Assembly: GCF_017357225.1 (NCBI RefSeq)
Contig: NZ_CP071604.1
Location: forward strand, 2,049,001-2,113,000
Length of the DNA: 64,000 bases
Source of the DNA: Rhizobium binae
GTDB lineage: Bacteria; Pseudomonadota; Alphaproteobacteria; Rhizobiales; Rhizobiaceae
Reading direction: 5' to 3'
Shown here: piece by piece, positions 1 to 9,662 of the stretch
Layout of the letters: the number at the start of each line of letters is the position of its first letter
Numbering within the stretch: position 1 is the stretch's first letter
Position numbers and translations under genes: made by a program
Notes under the pieces: model-generated
The model's database searches: none
Seen by the model: the letters and a program-made list of their open reading frames with translations, nothing else
What the model was told of the DNA's origin: nothing

Positions 1-1
1 C

Positions 2-163
2 GAGAATGCGAAATCGGACGCGCTGCCGGTCTATCGCATGTCCTTCAAGCTCTATGAGAACGGCATCACCCGCGACCTGACGATGGATTACGGCGATTTC
101 GTCCTGACCGGCAAGCTTGCCAAGCTGGAACTGCTCGAGCGCAAGGCCGAGACTTGTCAGTAA
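2..163 (+). CDS. EipB/DUF1849-family envelope protein, C-terminal end (partial)
   Basis: The reading frame is open from the window edge and ends in TAA at 161-163, giving the last 53 residues of a protein that starts outside the window. The end (LPVYRMSFKLYENGITRDL, then DYGDFVLTGKLAKLELLE and a Cys near the terminus) resembles the C-terminus of the DUF1849/EipB family, periplasmic beta-spiral proteins that help maintain envelope integrity in alphaproteobacteria. Family recall is from the C-terminus only, so it is moderate. A position upstream of the rpsB envelope cluster is compatible. Confidence 0.6.
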   Translation, partial: ENAKSDALPVYRMSFKLYENGITRDLTMDYGDFVLTGKLAKLELLERKAETCQ

Positions 164-207
164 GCTGCGGCTTTTTCACTGTCATAAAACTGTATGGCCG
201 ACCACCG

Positions 208-684
208 ATGATTGAGTCGCCTTTGTCGTCCTGCGCTTCGGAACGGTGCAATCCCAGCGGCCAGTACGTCGCGACGGGGCCTTTCATTGCAAAATATCTG
301 GCCGGGGGCCTCGGCGGCGAGCCGATGATCGTCGGTTATGAGAATCAGCTGGTCGAATGGATCCTCGCCGATCCCACGCGCTGGGATCGCATCAAGGCGA
401 GCACGGGCGCAAAGCCGGTGGTGCTCTATCCGCGCCCGACCGTCTATTCCGCGCATCCGCTGATCGTCGTCGACGAGAATGCCAACCGGCTGATCGAGGC
501 CCTGACCAGCCCGCGGCTACAGGAACTTGCCTGGACCAAACACGGCTTCCGTGGTCCCTTGGGCACCGCGACCGGTAATGCCCACAGCGCCATCGCCAGC
601 CTGCTGCCGGCCGAGGTCGATGCCATTCTGCCGATGCCGGACGCAGGCGTCATGCTGTCGCTGCTGTCGACGCTGGCCGGCTGA
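208..684 (+). pseudogene. Truncated conserved protein, C-terminal part only
   Basis: An open frame runs to TGA at 682-684. It is open back to a TTG at 154, which overlaps the upstream gene, and the first ATG is at 208. From about base 280 the translation looks like real protein (PFIAKYLAGGLGGEPMIVGY, then a stretch with LYPRPTVYSAHPLIVVDEN). It resembles the C-terminal half of extracellular solute-binding-like proteins, which would normally be much longer. The roughly 70 nt before it look non-coding and no ribosome site precedes ATG 208. I read it as the remnant of a 5'-deleted gene, although a short functional protein cannot be excluded. Confidence 0.45.
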
Positions 685-730
685 GCGGCGGCACTTGCAG
701 GGCAGGCAGCGTCGGGATGCGCGGCGGAAT

Positions 731-788
731 CCTTGTTTTTATGCCCAATGGAATCTTTTCCTTGCTTTTATGCAGAACGGAATGTATG
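731..788 (+). repeat. Imperfect 29-bp tandem repeat in the rpsB upstream region
   Basis: Two adjacent 29-bp units (731-759 and 760-788) share CCTTG[T/C]TTTTATGC and then GGAAT after a variable core. They lie about 130 bp upstream of the rpsB start in the only space for its promoter and leader. This could be an operator, part of a leader structure, or a simple duplication. Confidence 0.5.
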
Positions 789-915
789 GGCACCGGCATT
801 CCACACGCAAGGCATGGGATTGTCCGGGAGAAATCCGGGCTGTTCCGCCGGTGGCGTCCTCGAAGAGGATGCTGTTCGCCTTGCGGGGGTTCAACCGGAA
901 AAGGAGTAACAAGGC

Positions 916-1683
916 ATGGCATTGCCTGATTTTTCTATGCGTCAGCTTCTTGAAGCAGGCGTTCACTTCGGCCACCAGACGCATCGCTGGAACCCGAAGA
1001 TGAAGCCGTACATCTTCGGCGATCGTAATAACATTCACATCATCGACCTGGCCCAGACCGTTCCGATGCTGTCGCGCGCCCTTCAGGTCGTCAGCGACAC
1101 CGTTGCTCGCGGCGGCCGCGTTCTCTTCGTCGGCACCAAGCGCCAGGCCTCCGAGATCATCGCCGACAGCGCCAAGCGCTCGGCCCAGTACTACGTCAAC
1201 TCGCGCTGGCTCGGCGGCATGATGACGAACTGGAAGACGATCTCCAACTCGATCCAGCGCCTGCGCAAACTCGATGAGATTCTCGGCGGCGAAGCACAGG
1301 GCTTCACCAAGAAGGAACGTCTGAACCTCGAGCGCGAGCGTGAAAAGCTCGACAAGGCTCTCGGCGGTATCCGCGATATGGGCGGCACCCCCGACCTGAT
1401 GTTCATCATCGACACCAACAAGGAAAAGATCGCGATCGACGAAGCCAAGCGCCTCGGCATCCCGGTTGTCGCCATCATAGACTCGAACTGCGATCCCGAC
1501 ATGATCGACTATCCGATTCCGGGCAACGACGACGCATCGCGCGCAATCGCTCTTTACTGCGAGCTGATCTCCCGCGCTGCCATCGACGGCATCGCGCGTC
1601 AGCAGAGCTCTTCCGGCCGCGATCTCGGCGCATCCTCCGAAGTTCCGGTCGAGCCGGCTCTCGAAGAAGCAGCCGAAGGCTGA
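916..1683 (+). CDS. rpsB: 30S ribosomal protein S2
   Basis: The 255-residue protein has the S2 N-terminus ([20 protein letters not shown]) and the later stretches [13 protein letters not shown] and [15 protein letters not shown]. The length is normal for S2. It binds the platform/head region of the 30S subunit and is needed to load S1. The start is fixed by AAAGGAG placed 9 nt before ATG. It is followed by tsf, the usual bacterial pairing, and the 232-bp space in front probably carries the operon promoter and an S2-responsive leader, which I could not delimit. Confidence 0.98.
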   Translation: MALPDFSMRQLLEAGVHFGHQTHRWNPKMKPYIFGDRNNIHIIDLAQTVPMLSRALQVVSDTVARGGRVLFVGTKRQASEIIADSAKRSAQYYVNSRWLGGMMTNWKTISNSIQRLRKLDEILGGEAQGFTKKERLNLEREREKLDKALGGIRDMGGTPDLMFIIDTNKEKIAIDEAKRLGIPVVAIIDSNCDPDMIDYPIPGNDDASRAIALYCELISRAAIDGIARQQSSSGRDLGASSEVPVEPALEEAAEG

Positions 1684-1730
1684 TGAAAGCGGGCGGATCG
1701 AAAACTCCGCCAAAGCTTGCATAGACTGGG

Positions 1731-1766
1731 AAGGCCGCTCGCGACTCATCGAAGTTCGGCGGCCTT
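1731..1766 (+). terminator. Hairpin between rpsB and tsf (attenuator-like)
   Basis: AAGGCCGC at 1731-1738 pairs perfectly with GCGGCCTT at 1759-1766 around a 20-nt loop. No T-run follows, so it may be a partial terminator or mRNA-stability hairpin that adjusts rpsB against tsf. Confidence 0.4.
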
Positions 1767-1921
1767 ACCTGTTTCAGGCGGAGGCATCAGCGCTTCGCCA
1801 GACAAGTTTTCGTTGTGACGCGTCTTCATCACGCTGTCATACATACAGGTACATTTCGTGCCTCAATCCGGTGCCGCGCCGCGCTTTGCGGTCCACCGTT
1901 TGAACCGACAAGAGGAAGATA

Positions 1922-2848
1922 ATGAGCGAGATTACGGCTGCAATGGTGAAGGAACTGCGCGAAAAGACCGGCGCAGGCATGATGGACTGCAAGAAGGCGC
2001 TCGCCGAAACCAATGGCGACATGGAAGCGGCGATCGACTGGCTGCGCGCCAAGGGCATCGCCAAGGCCGACAAGAAGTCCGGCCGTACCGCTGCCGAAGG
2101 CCTCATCGGCGTTTCGAGCGAAGGCACCAAGGCCGTCGTCGTCGAAGTCAACTCCGAAACCGACTTCGTCGCCCGTAACGACGCCTTCCAGGATCTCGTC
2201 CGCGGCATCGCCAAGGTTGCCGTCTCCACCAACGGCAGCGTCGATGCCGTTGCGGCCGCGACCTACCCGGCATCCGGCAAGTCGGTTTCCGACACGATCA
2301 AGGATGCGATCGCAACGATCGGCGAGAACATGAACCTGCGCCGTTCGGTCGCTCTCTCCGTCGAGGACGGCGTTGTTGCCACCTATATCCACAATGCCGT
2401 TTCCGACGGTCTCGGCAAGCTTGGCGTTCTCGTTGCGCTGAAGTCGACCGGCGACAAGGAAGCCCTGAACGCGATCGGCCGCCAGGTCGCCATGCATATT
2501 GCCGCGACCGCGCCGCTGGCGATCCGCCCCGAGGAAGTCGATGCCGCCGTCGCCGAGCGCGAGCGCAACGTCTTCATCGAGCAGTCGCGCGCCTCCGGCA
2601 AGCCGGACAACATCATCGAAAAGATGGTGGAAGGCCGCATGCGCAAGTTCTTTGAAGAAGTCGCCCTTCTCTCGCAGGCTTTCGTCATCAATCCCGATCT
2701 GACCGTCGCAGCCGCCATCAAGGAAGCTGAAAAGGCTGTCGGCGCTCCGATCGAAGTTGCCGGCATGGCCCGTCTTCTGCTCGGCGAAGGCGTCGAGAAG
2801 GAAGAGACCGACTTCGCAGCCGAAGTCGCGGCTGCCGCCAAAGGTTGA
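1922..2848 (+). CDS. tsf: Translation elongation factor Ts
   Basis: The protein has 308 residues, the usual size for alphaproteobacterial EF-Ts. It has the N-terminal UBA-like module ([19 protein letters not shown]) and the core with [11 protein letters not shown], the region that contacts EF-Tu. It acts as the GDP/GTP exchange factor for EF-Tu in the cytoplasm. ATG 1922 is preceded by AAGAGGAAG at good spacing. It lies 238 bp behind rpsB with a hairpin between them, and a second hairpin follows it. Confidence 0.98.
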   Translation: MSEITAAMVKELREKTGAGMMDCKKALAETNGDMEAAIDWLRAKGIAKADKKSGRTAAEGLIGVSSEGTKAVVVEVNSETDFVARNDAFQDLVRGIAKVAVSTNGSVDAVAAATYPASGKSVSDTIKDAIATIGENMNLRRSVALSVEDGVVATYIHNAVSDGLGKLGVLVALKSTGDKEALNAIGRQVAMHIAATAPLAIRPEEVDAAVAERERNVFIEQSRASGKPDNIIEKMVEGRMRKFFEEVALLSQAFVINPDLTVAAAIKEAEKAVGAPIEVAGMARLLLGEGVEKEETDFAAEVAAAAKG

Positions 2849-2875
2849 TCTTCCAGCCATAATTCTGAAAACAAG

Positions 2876-2905
2876 AAGGGCATCGCGTGACAACGCGGTG
2901 CCCTT
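2876..2905 (+). terminator. Stem-loop after tsf
   Basis: AAGGGCATCGCG (2876-2887) pairs with CGCGGTGCCCTT (2894-2905): 12 bp with a single G-T pair and a 6-nt loop. The downstream tract is not T-rich, so it may act as a weak terminator or a processing hairpin between tsf and pyrH. Confidence 0.6.
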
Positions 2906-2944
2906 CGTGTATCGGGCATTCACGGCAATTTACGAGGAGCCAAG

Positions 2945-3667
2945 ATGTCTTTAGAGCCTGTCTATAAACGCGTTCTGCTCAAGGCTTCCGGCGAAGCGCT
3001 CATGGGTGCCCAGGGTTTCGGGATCGATGTCGCGGTGGCGGACCGCATTGCATCCGATATCGCCGAGGCAAGGCATATGGGCGTGGAAGTCGGCGTCGTC
3101 GTCGGTGGCGGCAATATCTTCCGCGGTGTCGCGGTGGCTTCCAAGGGCGGCGACCGGGTGACCGGCGACCATATGGGCATGCTCGGCACCATCATCAACG
3201 CGCTGGCGCTGGCGACCTCGCTGCGCAAGCTCAGCATCGACACGGTGGTCCTTTCGGCCATTTCCATGCCGGAGATCTGCGAGAGCTTTTCGCAGCGCGC
3301 GACCCTCTATCATCTGTCGATGGGACGCGTGGTGATCTTTGCAGGCGGCACCGGCAATCCCTTCTTCACCACCGATTCCGCCGCGGCACTCCGCGCCGCC
3401 GAAATGGGTGCGCAGGCCATCTTCAAGGGCACACAGGTCGACGGCATCTATACCGCCGACCCGAAGAAATATCCCGACGCGACGCGGTTTGATCGTCTGA
3501 CGCACCAGGAAGTGCTGGACAGGGGGCTTGCGGTGATGGACGTTGCCGCCGTGGCGCTCGCCAGGGAGAATTCCATTCCGATCATCGTCTTCTCGATCCA
3601 CGAGAAGGGCGGTTTTGCCGAAATCTTGACGGGCGGTGGCCTCAAAACCATCGTCTCCGACAATTGA
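2945..3667 (+). CDS. pyrH: UMP kinase
   Basis: The 240-residue protein of the amino-acid kinase fold has the family motifs KRVLLKASGEALMG at the N-terminus, VGGGNIFRG near residue 60, TDSAAALRAAEMGAQ, and the late VDGIYTADPKK. It phosphorylates UMP to UDP in pyrimidine nucleotide synthesis, and the bacterial enzyme is a hexamer regulated by GTP and UTP. ATG 2945 follows GAGGAGCCAAG. Its place between tsf and frr is the common bacterial order. Confidence 0.98.
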   Translation: MSLEPVYKRVLLKASGEALMGAQGFGIDVAVADRIASDIAEARHMGVEVGVVVGGGNIFRGVAVASKGGDRVTGDHMGMLGTIINALALATSLRKLSIDTVVLSAISMPEICESFSQRATLYHLSMGRVVIFAGGTGNPFFTTDSAAALRAAEMGAQAIFKGTQVDGIYTADPKKYPDATRFDRLTHQEVLDRGLAVMDVAAVALARENSIPIIVFSIHEKGGFAEILTGGGLKTIVSDN

Positions 3668-3677
3668 TAATAGTTAG

Positions 3678-3723
3678 AGCATGATGGTGTCCGAAAGCGC
3701 TGACGCTTTTTCGGCATCATGCT
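3678..3723. repeat. RIME-like palindromic element between pyrH and frr
   Basis: AGCATGATG (3678-3686) pairs with CATCATGCT (3715-3723), and the inner arms CCGAAAGCG and CGCTTTTTCGG also pair. Elements that begin AGAGCATGATG with an inner CCGAAA palindrome are common between rhizobial genes (RIME type). It could also act as a transcript hairpin between two cotranscribed genes. Confidence 0.65.
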
Positions 3724-3742
3724 TTGAGACGGGAGCATCGAC

Positions 3743-4303
3743 ATGAGTGAAGGTATCGATATCAAGGAATTGAAGCGCCGCATGGATGGCGCGGTTTCCG
3801 CATTCAAGAGCGACATCGCATCGCTGCGCACCGGCCGTGCCTCGGCCAACATCCTCGATCCGGTGACGATCGAGGCCTATGGTTCGCGCGTGCCGCTGAA
3901 CCAGGTCGCTAACATCACCGTGCCCGAGCCGCGCATGCTGACTGTCTCCGTCTGGGACAAGTCGATGGTCAGCGCCGTCGAGCGCGGCATTCGCGAATCC
4001 AATCTCGGTCTCAACCCGATCGTCGACGGCCAGAGCCTGCGCATCCCGCTGCCGGAGTTGAACGAGGAGCGTCGCAAATCGCTCGTCAAGGTGGCTCACG
4101 ACTATGCCGAAAAGAGCAAGGTCGCGATTCGCCATGTCCGCCGCGACGGCATGGACGGCCTCAAGAAAGCCGAAAAGGATGGCGTAATCGGACAGGACGA
4201 GAGCCGTGCACAGTCGGAACGCGTCCAGAAGATGACGGACGAGACGATTTCCGAAATCGACCGCTTGCTTGGCGAGAAGGAAAAGGAAATCATGCAGGTC
4301 TAG
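3743..4303 (+). CDS. frr: Ribosome recycling factor
   Basis: The protein has 186 residues, normal for RRF. It shows the family core [35 protein letters not shown], and a long helical end with [18 protein letters not shown]. With EF-G it splits post-termination ribosomes. ATG 3743 follows a GACGGGAGC ribosome site. The gene sits directly after pyrH and its RIME-like element and ahead of uppS; the dxr gene that follows frr in Escherichia coli is absent. Confidence 0.98.
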   Translation: MSEGIDIKELKRRMDGAVSAFKSDIASLRTGRASANILDPVTIEAYGSRVPLNQVANITVPEPRMLTVSVWDKSMVSAVERGIRESNLGLNPIVDGQSLRIPLPELNEERRKSLVKVAHDYAEKSKVAIRHVRRDGMDGLKKAEKDGVIGQDESRAQSERVQKMTDETISEIDRLLGEKEKEIMQV

Positions 4304-4340
4304 TGTATCTGTGCCTTTGCCTGGAAAGACCGGACGGGAA

Positions 4341-5084
4341 ATGTCGGAATCTGTATTTTTGACTGTGCCAGAGCATGTTGCCATCATCATGGATGGCAAC
4401 GGCCGCTGGGCCAAGCAGCGTGGCCTGCCGCGCACGATGGGCCATCGCAAGGGCGTCGAGGCAGTGCGCGAGACAGTGCGCGCGGCTGGCGCGGCCGGCA
4501 TAAAATATCTGACCCTCTTTGCCTTCTCCTCGGAGAACTGGCGCCGGCCCGAGGCTGAGGTCTCCGATCTGCTGGGTCTGCTCAAGGCTTTCATCCGACG
4601 CGACCTGGCCGAGCTTCATCGCCAGAATGTCCGCATCAGGGTGATCGGCGATCGCCACAGCCTGCGCAGCGACATCCTCGGCCTGCTGCTCGAGGCGGAG
4701 GAGACGACCAAGGACAATACGGCACTGACGCTGGTCATCGCCTTCAATTACGGCTCGCGCGATGAAATCTCCCGCGCTGTGGTGAGCTTGGCCAAGGACG
4801 TCGAGGCCGGTCGCCTCAGGGCGCAGGACATCACGCCTGCGCTGATCGACGCCCGTCTCGACACGGCCGGCATCCCCGATCCGGATCTGATCATCCGGAC
4901 CAGCGGCGAGGAGCGGCTTTCCAATTTCCTGCTGTGGCAGGCCGCCTATTCGGAATTCATCTTCGTTCCGGAATATTGGCCGGATTTCAGCCCCGAGATT
5001 TTCCGCTCGGCGCTTGAGAAATTCGCCTCCCGCGACCGGCGCTTCGGCGGCCTGTCGTCGCAGGCAGCCGCGGTCGGCACCTGA
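4341..5084 (+). CDS. uppS: Undecaprenyl diphosphate synthase
   Basis: This cis-prenyltransferase of 247 residues has the signature regions [30 protein letters not shown], and [20 protein letters not shown]. The Asp in MDG binds the Mg-diphosphate. It makes the C55 carrier lipid for peptidoglycan and O-antigen. An earlier in-frame start at 4269 would overlap frr and add residues without family likeness, so ATG 4341 ([16 protein letters not shown]) behind GACGGGAA is preferred. It is joined to cdsA by a TGATG overlap. Confidence 0.96.
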   Translation: MSESVFLTVPEHVAIIMDGNGRWAKQRGLPRTMGHRKGVEAVRETVRAAGAAGIKYLTLFAFSSENWRRPEAEVSDLLGLLKAFIRRDLAELHRQNVRIRVIGDRHSLRSDILGLLLEAEETTKDNTALTLVIAFNYGSRDEISRAVVSLAKDVEAGRLRAQDITPALIDARLDTAGIPDPDLIIRTSGEERLSNFLLWQAAYSEFIFVPEYWPDFSPEIFRSALEKFASRDRRFGGLSSQAAAVGT

Positions 5085-5914
5085 TGCAGCAGGAACTGAA
5101 ACTGCGCATCGCTTCAGGGCTGATTCTCGCGGTCATGGTTCTTGCCGCCACCTGGTATGGCGGCCTTGCCTTCCGCATCCTGGCGGTCGTGATCGGTCTG
5201 CTGATCTATTATGAATGGTCGAACATCACCGGCGTCGCGCGTGACTGGGTTGCCAATGTCGTTGGCTGGACCGGCGAGGCGGCGATTGCTTTCCTGGTGC
5301 TTGCCGGCAATTTCGAATTCGCCGCCGGCATGCTGGCCGGCGTGACGGCCGTCGGCATCGCCCTGATCATCCTGCACGGCACCAGCCGCTGGTTCCCGGC
5401 GGGTCTGTTTTATGCCGGTGCCACTGGCGTGGCGCTCGCCGCGATCAGGGGCGGCGATCTGCCTGGCCTTTATGCCATGCTCTTCGTCTTTGCCGTCGTC
5501 TGGGCAACCGATATCCTGGCCTATTTCGTCGGCAGGGCTCTTCGCGGGCCGAAGCTTGCCCCGTCGATCTCGCCCGGAAAGACGTGGTCCGGCGCTATCG
5601 GTGGCGCCGTTTCGGCGGTCGCAGCCGGCGTCGTTCTTGTCCATTTTCTTGTTCCGGGCGCGGAAGTCGTTGCCGCCGGCGTGGCGCTCGTTCTGTCGGT
5701 TTGCAGTCAGTCGGGCGATCTATTCGAATCTTTCATCAAGCGAAAATTCGGCGTCAAAGATTCAAGCCATCTCATCCCGGGTCATGGCGGCGTCATGGAT
5801 CGTGTCGACGGACTGATTTTCGCCTGTTTTTCGGCGTTATTGCTTGCAGGGCTTTTTTCGCTGATAAAGGGGACAGGAATGGCGTCTCTTGGCGCGGCAC
5901 TGTTCGCCCTCTGA
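5084..5914 (+). CDS. cdsA: Phosphatidate cytidylyltransferase (CDP-diglyceride synthase)
   Basis: This polytopic membrane protein of 276 residues has the CTP-transferase signature near the end (SFIKRKFGVKDSSHLIPGHG followed by GVMDRVDG), as well as SPGKTWSGAIGG. It converts phosphatidate and CTP to CDP-diacylglycerol, the precursor of all phospholipids, in the inner membrane. The start overlaps the uppS stop by one base, implying translational coupling. The family's usual length is 260-290 residues. Confidence 0.96.
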   Translation: MQQELKLRIASGLILAVMVLAATWYGGLAFRILAVVIGLLIYYEWSNITGVARDWVANVVGWTGEAAIAFLVLAGNFEFAAGMLAGVTAVGIALIILHGTSRWFPAGLFYAGATGVALAAIRGGDLPGLYAMLFVFAVVWATDILAYFVGRALRGPKLAPSISPGKTWSGAIGGAVSAVAAGVVLVHFLVPGAEVVAAGVALVLSVCSQSGDLFESFIKRKFGVKDSSHLIPGHGGVMDRVDGLIFACFSALLLAGLFSLIKGTGMASLGAALFAL

Positions 5915-5951
5915 TGACCCGGCAGGCTGACGGAAGGAACTTAAGGAAGTG

Positions 5952-7076
5952 ATGAGCGGCCTATATACCTTTCTGATGGGGAATGTCGTCACCTTCATCC
6001 TCGTGCTCTCGCTGCTCGTCTTCGTGCATGAGATGGGGCATTATCTGGTCGGGCGCTGGAGCGGCATTCGCATTCTCGCCTTTTCGGTCGGTTTCGGCCC
6101 GGAGATATTCGGCTTCAACGACCGCCACGGAACACGCTGGAAGATTTCGGCAATCCCGCTTGGCGGTTACGTTCGCTTCTTCGGCGACGAGGACGCCTCG
6201 AGCAAGCCCGACAGCGAGAAGATAGCCGCCATGTCGGAGGAGGACAGGGCGCGCTCCTTTGCCGGCGCCAAGCTGTGGAAACGTGCGGCGACTGTCGCCG
6301 CCGGCCCGATCGCCAACTTCCTGCTGGCAATCGCGATTTTCGCCGTTCTTTTCTCGGTTTACGGCCGCATGATCGCCGATCCCGTCGTGGCCGAGGTCAC
6401 GCCGGACGGAGCGGCGGCGGCCGCCGGGATTCTTCCCGGCGATCTGCTGGTTGCCATCGACGGCAGCAAGGTTGAGACCTTCGACGATGTGCGCCGCTAT
6501 GTCGCCATTCGCCCGAGCCAGAAAATCGTTGTGACGATCGAGCGCGGCCGCCAGAAGCTCGATGTGCCAATGGTGCCGCAGCGGACCGACCGGACAGACC
6601 AATTCGGCAACAAGATCGAACTCGGCCAGATCGGCATCATCACCAACAAGGAAGCGGGCAATTTCCGCCTGCGGACCTACACGCCGCTTGAGGCGGTGCG
6701 TGAAGGGGTGATCGAAAGCGCAAGCATCGTCACCGGCACCTTCAAATATATCGCCAATATCTTCGCCGGATCGATGCGGGCCGATCAATTGGGTGGGCCA
6801 ATCCGCGTGGCGCAGGCGTCCGGCCAGATGGCAAGCCTTGGCATCGGCGCGGTGCTGCAGCTTGCTGCGACACTTTCAGTTTCGATAGGATTGCTTAACC
6901 TGATGCCGGTTCCGGTACTTGATGGCGGCCACCTGATGTTCTATGCGGTGGAGGCGGTGAGGGGCAGACCGCTGGGCGCCAAGGCTCAGGAAATTGCGTT
7001 TCGCATCGGCTTGGCAATGATACTGACATTGATGGTATTTACGACCTGGAACGACATAAGCCTGAGCTCAGGGTAA
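5952..7076 (+). CDS. rseP: RseP/MmpA-type site-2 intramembrane zinc metalloprotease
   Basis: The 374-residue protein has the zinc site HEMGH at about residue 26 inside the first membrane helix, a single PDZ domain around residues 125-200 (GAAAAAGILPGDLLVAIDG), and the late metal-binding motif NLMPVPVLDGGH. It cuts membrane-anchored anti-sigma factors and signal-peptide remnants. GTG at 5949 is directly before ATG 5952; AAGGAACTTAAGGAAG serves both. The position between cdsA and bamA is conserved. The rhizobial cluster has one PDZ-bearing copy here, with dxr missing in front. Confidence 0.96.
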   Translation: MSGLYTFLMGNVVTFILVLSLLVFVHEMGHYLVGRWSGIRILAFSVGFGPEIFGFNDRHGTRWKISAIPLGGYVRFFGDEDASSKPDSEKIAAMSEEDRARSFAGAKLWKRAATVAAGPIANFLLAIAIFAVLFSVYGRMIADPVVAEVTPDGAAAAAGILPGDLLVAIDGSKVETFDDVRRYVAIRPSQKIVVTIERGRQKLDVPMVPQRTDRTDQFGNKIELGQIGIITNKEAGNFRLRTYTPLEAVREGVIESASIVTGTFKYIANIFAGSMRADQLGGPIRVAQASGQMASLGIGAVLQLAATLSVSIGLLNLMPVPVLDGGHLMFYAVEAVRGRPLGAKAQEIAFRIGLAMILTLMVFTTWNDISLSSG

Positions 7077-7272
7077 ACGCGCGAGGCAAGGGAATTACTA
7101 TTTATTTACGATGTTTCAAGGCTGTAGTGGCGAATGGGTCACGCTTCGAAATGAAGTAAACAGAAATTAACGCCCTCCCTTGCTTGTATGTCAAAAGCGG
7201 GTAAAACGACACACGTGACCGGAATCGGGTTCTCCCGGGGACGGGTACGAGGGAAAAAAGGTAATAGGTGAA

Positions 7273-9612
7273 ATGAAGGCTGGTTCAAAGTTTTTGAACG
7301 CAGTATCGGCGGTTGCGCTGTCTGCTAGTGTTGTTGCTTCGGGCGCAGGCGCTTTGACGTTCGTTTCCGCTACGGCTGCCGAGGCCGCGGTCATCCAGCG
7401 CATCGATGTGCGCGGCGCCAGCCGCGTCGGCGCGGAAGCCGTCCGGTCGAACCTGACGATCACGCCCGGCAAAAGCTTTTCGAACGCCGACATTGATAAC
7501 TCGGTCAAGCAGCTCTATGGCACCGGTTACTTCTCCGACGTCAAGATTTCCGTCTCGGGCGGCACGCTCGTCGTCAACGTCCAGGAGGCCCAGCTCGTCA
7601 ATCAGGTGGTCTTCAACGGCAACCGCAAGATCAAGGACGACAAGCTCGCGGCGATCGTCCAGACCCACGCTGCCGGTCCCTACAGCGACACGCAGATCCA
7701 ATCAGACATCCAGGCGATCAAGGACGCTTACGCCGCTACCGGCCGCAGCGAAGTCGAAGTGACGACGCAGGTGGTGCCGCTCGGTGAAGGTCGCGTCAAT
7801 CTCGCCTTCGTCATCAACGAAGGTGACCGCACCAAGATCGATTCGATCAATTTCGTCGGCAACAATGCATACAGCGCCGGCCGTCTGGCTGCCGTCATCC
7901 AGACCAAGCGTTCGAATTTCCTTTCGTTCCTGACCCGCAAGGACGTCTATAACGAAGACAAGCTTCACGCCGACGAAGAAGCGCTGCGCCAGTTCTATTA
8001 CAACCGCGGCTATGCCGATATGCGCATCGTCTCTTCGGATGCGAGCTTCGACGAGGCAACCAACAAGTACACGCTCACTTTCAACATCGAGGAAGGTCAG
8101 CGTTACGACTTCGGACCGGTAACCGTCCAGTCGACCGTCGAAGGCGTCGGCTCGGATCAGTTGCTGCCGCTGGTGCGCACGAAGGAAGGCCATATCTACA
8201 GCGCCAAGGAGGTGCAGAAGTCGATCGAAGCGATCTCCGATCAGGTGGCCTCTGCCGGTTATCCCTTCGCGCGCGTCACGCCGCGCGGGAACCGCGACCT
8301 CAACAACAACACGATCGGTGTCGAATATCTGGTCGACCAGGGCGAGCGCGCCTATGTCGAGCGCATCGAAATCCGCGGCAACAGCCGCACGCGCGATTAC
8401 GTCATTCGCCGCGAATTCGACATGAGCGAAGGCGATGCCTTCAACCAGCAGATGATCACCAAGGCCAAGCGCCGCCTTGAAGCGCTCGGCTATTTCTCCT
8501 CCGTCAATATCTCCACCCAGCCGGGCAGTTCGCCGGATCGCGTAGTGGTGGTCGTTGACGTGCAGGATCAGTCCACCGGTTCGTTCGGCGTCGGTGCAGG
8601 TTATGCCGCCGGCGGTGATGGTCTGTTGCTCGAAGCGTCTATCGAAGAGAAGAACTTCCTCGGTCGCGGCCAGTACATCCGCGTCTCGGCCGGCGGCGGT
8701 CAGGAAGGTTCGCGCGCCTACGGCGTCAGCTTCACCGAACCCTATTTTCTCGGCTATCGTCTTGCGGCGGGCTTCGACGTCAACCACAGCGAGACGTCGA
8801 GCAATGACAATTACGATTACCAGGAAACCAGCGTCGTCCTGCGCGTCACCGCGCCGATCACCGAGGATCTGGCGACGACCTTCCGTTATAACTACAAGCA
8901 GATGAAGTATGATGCTGATAACAACGATCTTTCCGATCTGTCGGCTCCTTATCAGCACCTCGTCGAGGACAGCCCCTGGACGCGGTCGTCCATCTCGCAG
9001 ACGCTGACCTACAACACGCTCGACGACACCGTCCTGCCGCGCGAAGGCATCTACGCGACGGCGACGCAGGAAATTGCCGGTCTCGGCGGTGACTCGCAGT
9101 TCTACAAGATATACGGCAAGGCCCGTTACTATCACCTGCTCGCTGACGATGCCGATATCATCGGCTCGGTTTCGGCCTCGGCCGGTTATGTCGTCGGCTT
9201 CGGCGAGCATCTGAACGTCTTCGACCAGTTCACGCTGACCAACGGCGACATACGCGGTTTCGAAAACAAGGGTATCGGCCCGCGCGTTGCAGGCACCAAC
9301 GACGATCCGCTGGGTGGTACGACCTATTTCACCGCATCGGCCGAAGCAACCTTCCCGATGCCTGGCTTCCCGCGTGACTTCAATCTGCGCGGCGCGGTCT
9401 TCGCCGATGCAGGCACGTTGTTCGGCAACGACGTCGACCTCAGGGGCGACGGCATCGAGGGCGAAGACGCCTCGCTTCGCGCTTCCGTCGGTGTCGGTGT
9501 GGTCTGGCAGTCTCCTTTCGGTTCATTGCGTCTGGATTACGCAATCCCGGTCCTCAAGGAAGACTTCGACAAGACGCAGAACTTCAAGTTTGGCATCAAC
9601 AACCAATTCTGA
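7273..9612 (+). CDS. bamA: Outer membrane protein assembly factor BamA (Omp85)
   Basis: The 779-residue protein has an N-terminal signal peptide ending near ATAAEAA, followed by about five POTRA repeats (the first begins [20 protein letters not shown]) and a C-terminal 16-strand barrel that ends in FKFGINNQF, the terminal Phe expected of outer-membrane proteins. It inserts beta-barrels into the outer membrane. The start follows AAAAAAGGTAATAGGTGAA. The 196-bp space in front is AT-richer than its surroundings and may hold a separate promoter for bamA and the lpx genes. Confidence 0.97.
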   Translation: MKAGSKFLNAVSAVALSASVVASGAGALTFVSATAAEAAVIQRIDVRGASRVGAEAVRSNLTITPGKSFSNADIDNSVKQLYGTGYFSDVKISVSGGTLVVNVQEAQLVNQVVFNGNRKIKDDKLAAIVQTHAAGPYSDTQIQSDIQAIKDAYAATGRSEVEVTTQVVPLGEGRVNLAFVINEGDRTKIDSINFVGNNAYSAGRLAAVIQTKRSNFLSFLTRKDVYNEDKLHADEEALRQFYYNRGYADMRIVSSDASFDEATNKYTLTFNIEEGQRYDFGPVTVQSTVEGVGSDQLLPLVRTKEGHIYSAKEVQKSIEAISDQVASAGYPFARVTPRGNRDLNNNTIGVEYLVDQGERAYVERIEIRGNSRTRDYVIRREFDMSEGDAFNQQMITKAKRRLEALGYFSSVNISTQPGSSPDRVVVVVDVQDQSTGSFGVGAGYAAGGDGLLLEASIEEKNFLGRGQYIRVSAGGGQEGSRAYGVSFTEPYFLGYRLAAGFDVNHSETSSNDNYDYQETSVVLRVTAPITEDLATTFRYNYKQMKYDADNNDLSDLSAPYQHLVEDSPWTRSSISQTLTYNTLDDTVLPREGIYATATQEIAGLGGDSQFYKIYGKARYYHLLADDADIIGSVSASAGYVVGFGEHLNVFDQFTLTNGDIRGFENKGIGPRVAGTNDDPLGGTTYFTASAEATFPMPGFPRDFNLRGAVFADAGTLFGNDVDLRGDGIEGEDASLRASVGVGVVWQSPFGSLRLDYAIPVLKEDFDKTQNFKFGINNQF

Positions 9613-9662
9613 TATCGGCAGTCCGGAACTGTAAGACTCAATTCCGTTCTGGAGCATTGCCG

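Noticed and set aside
739..1749. Long minus-strand open frame opposite rpsB
   Set aside because: It lies wholly across rpsB, has low-complexity composition and no family likeness; it is a shadow frame of a high-GC gene.
7702..9210. 502-codon minus-strand open frame opposite bamA
   Set aside because: Antisense to the POTRA and barrel codons; composition is that of a shadow frame.
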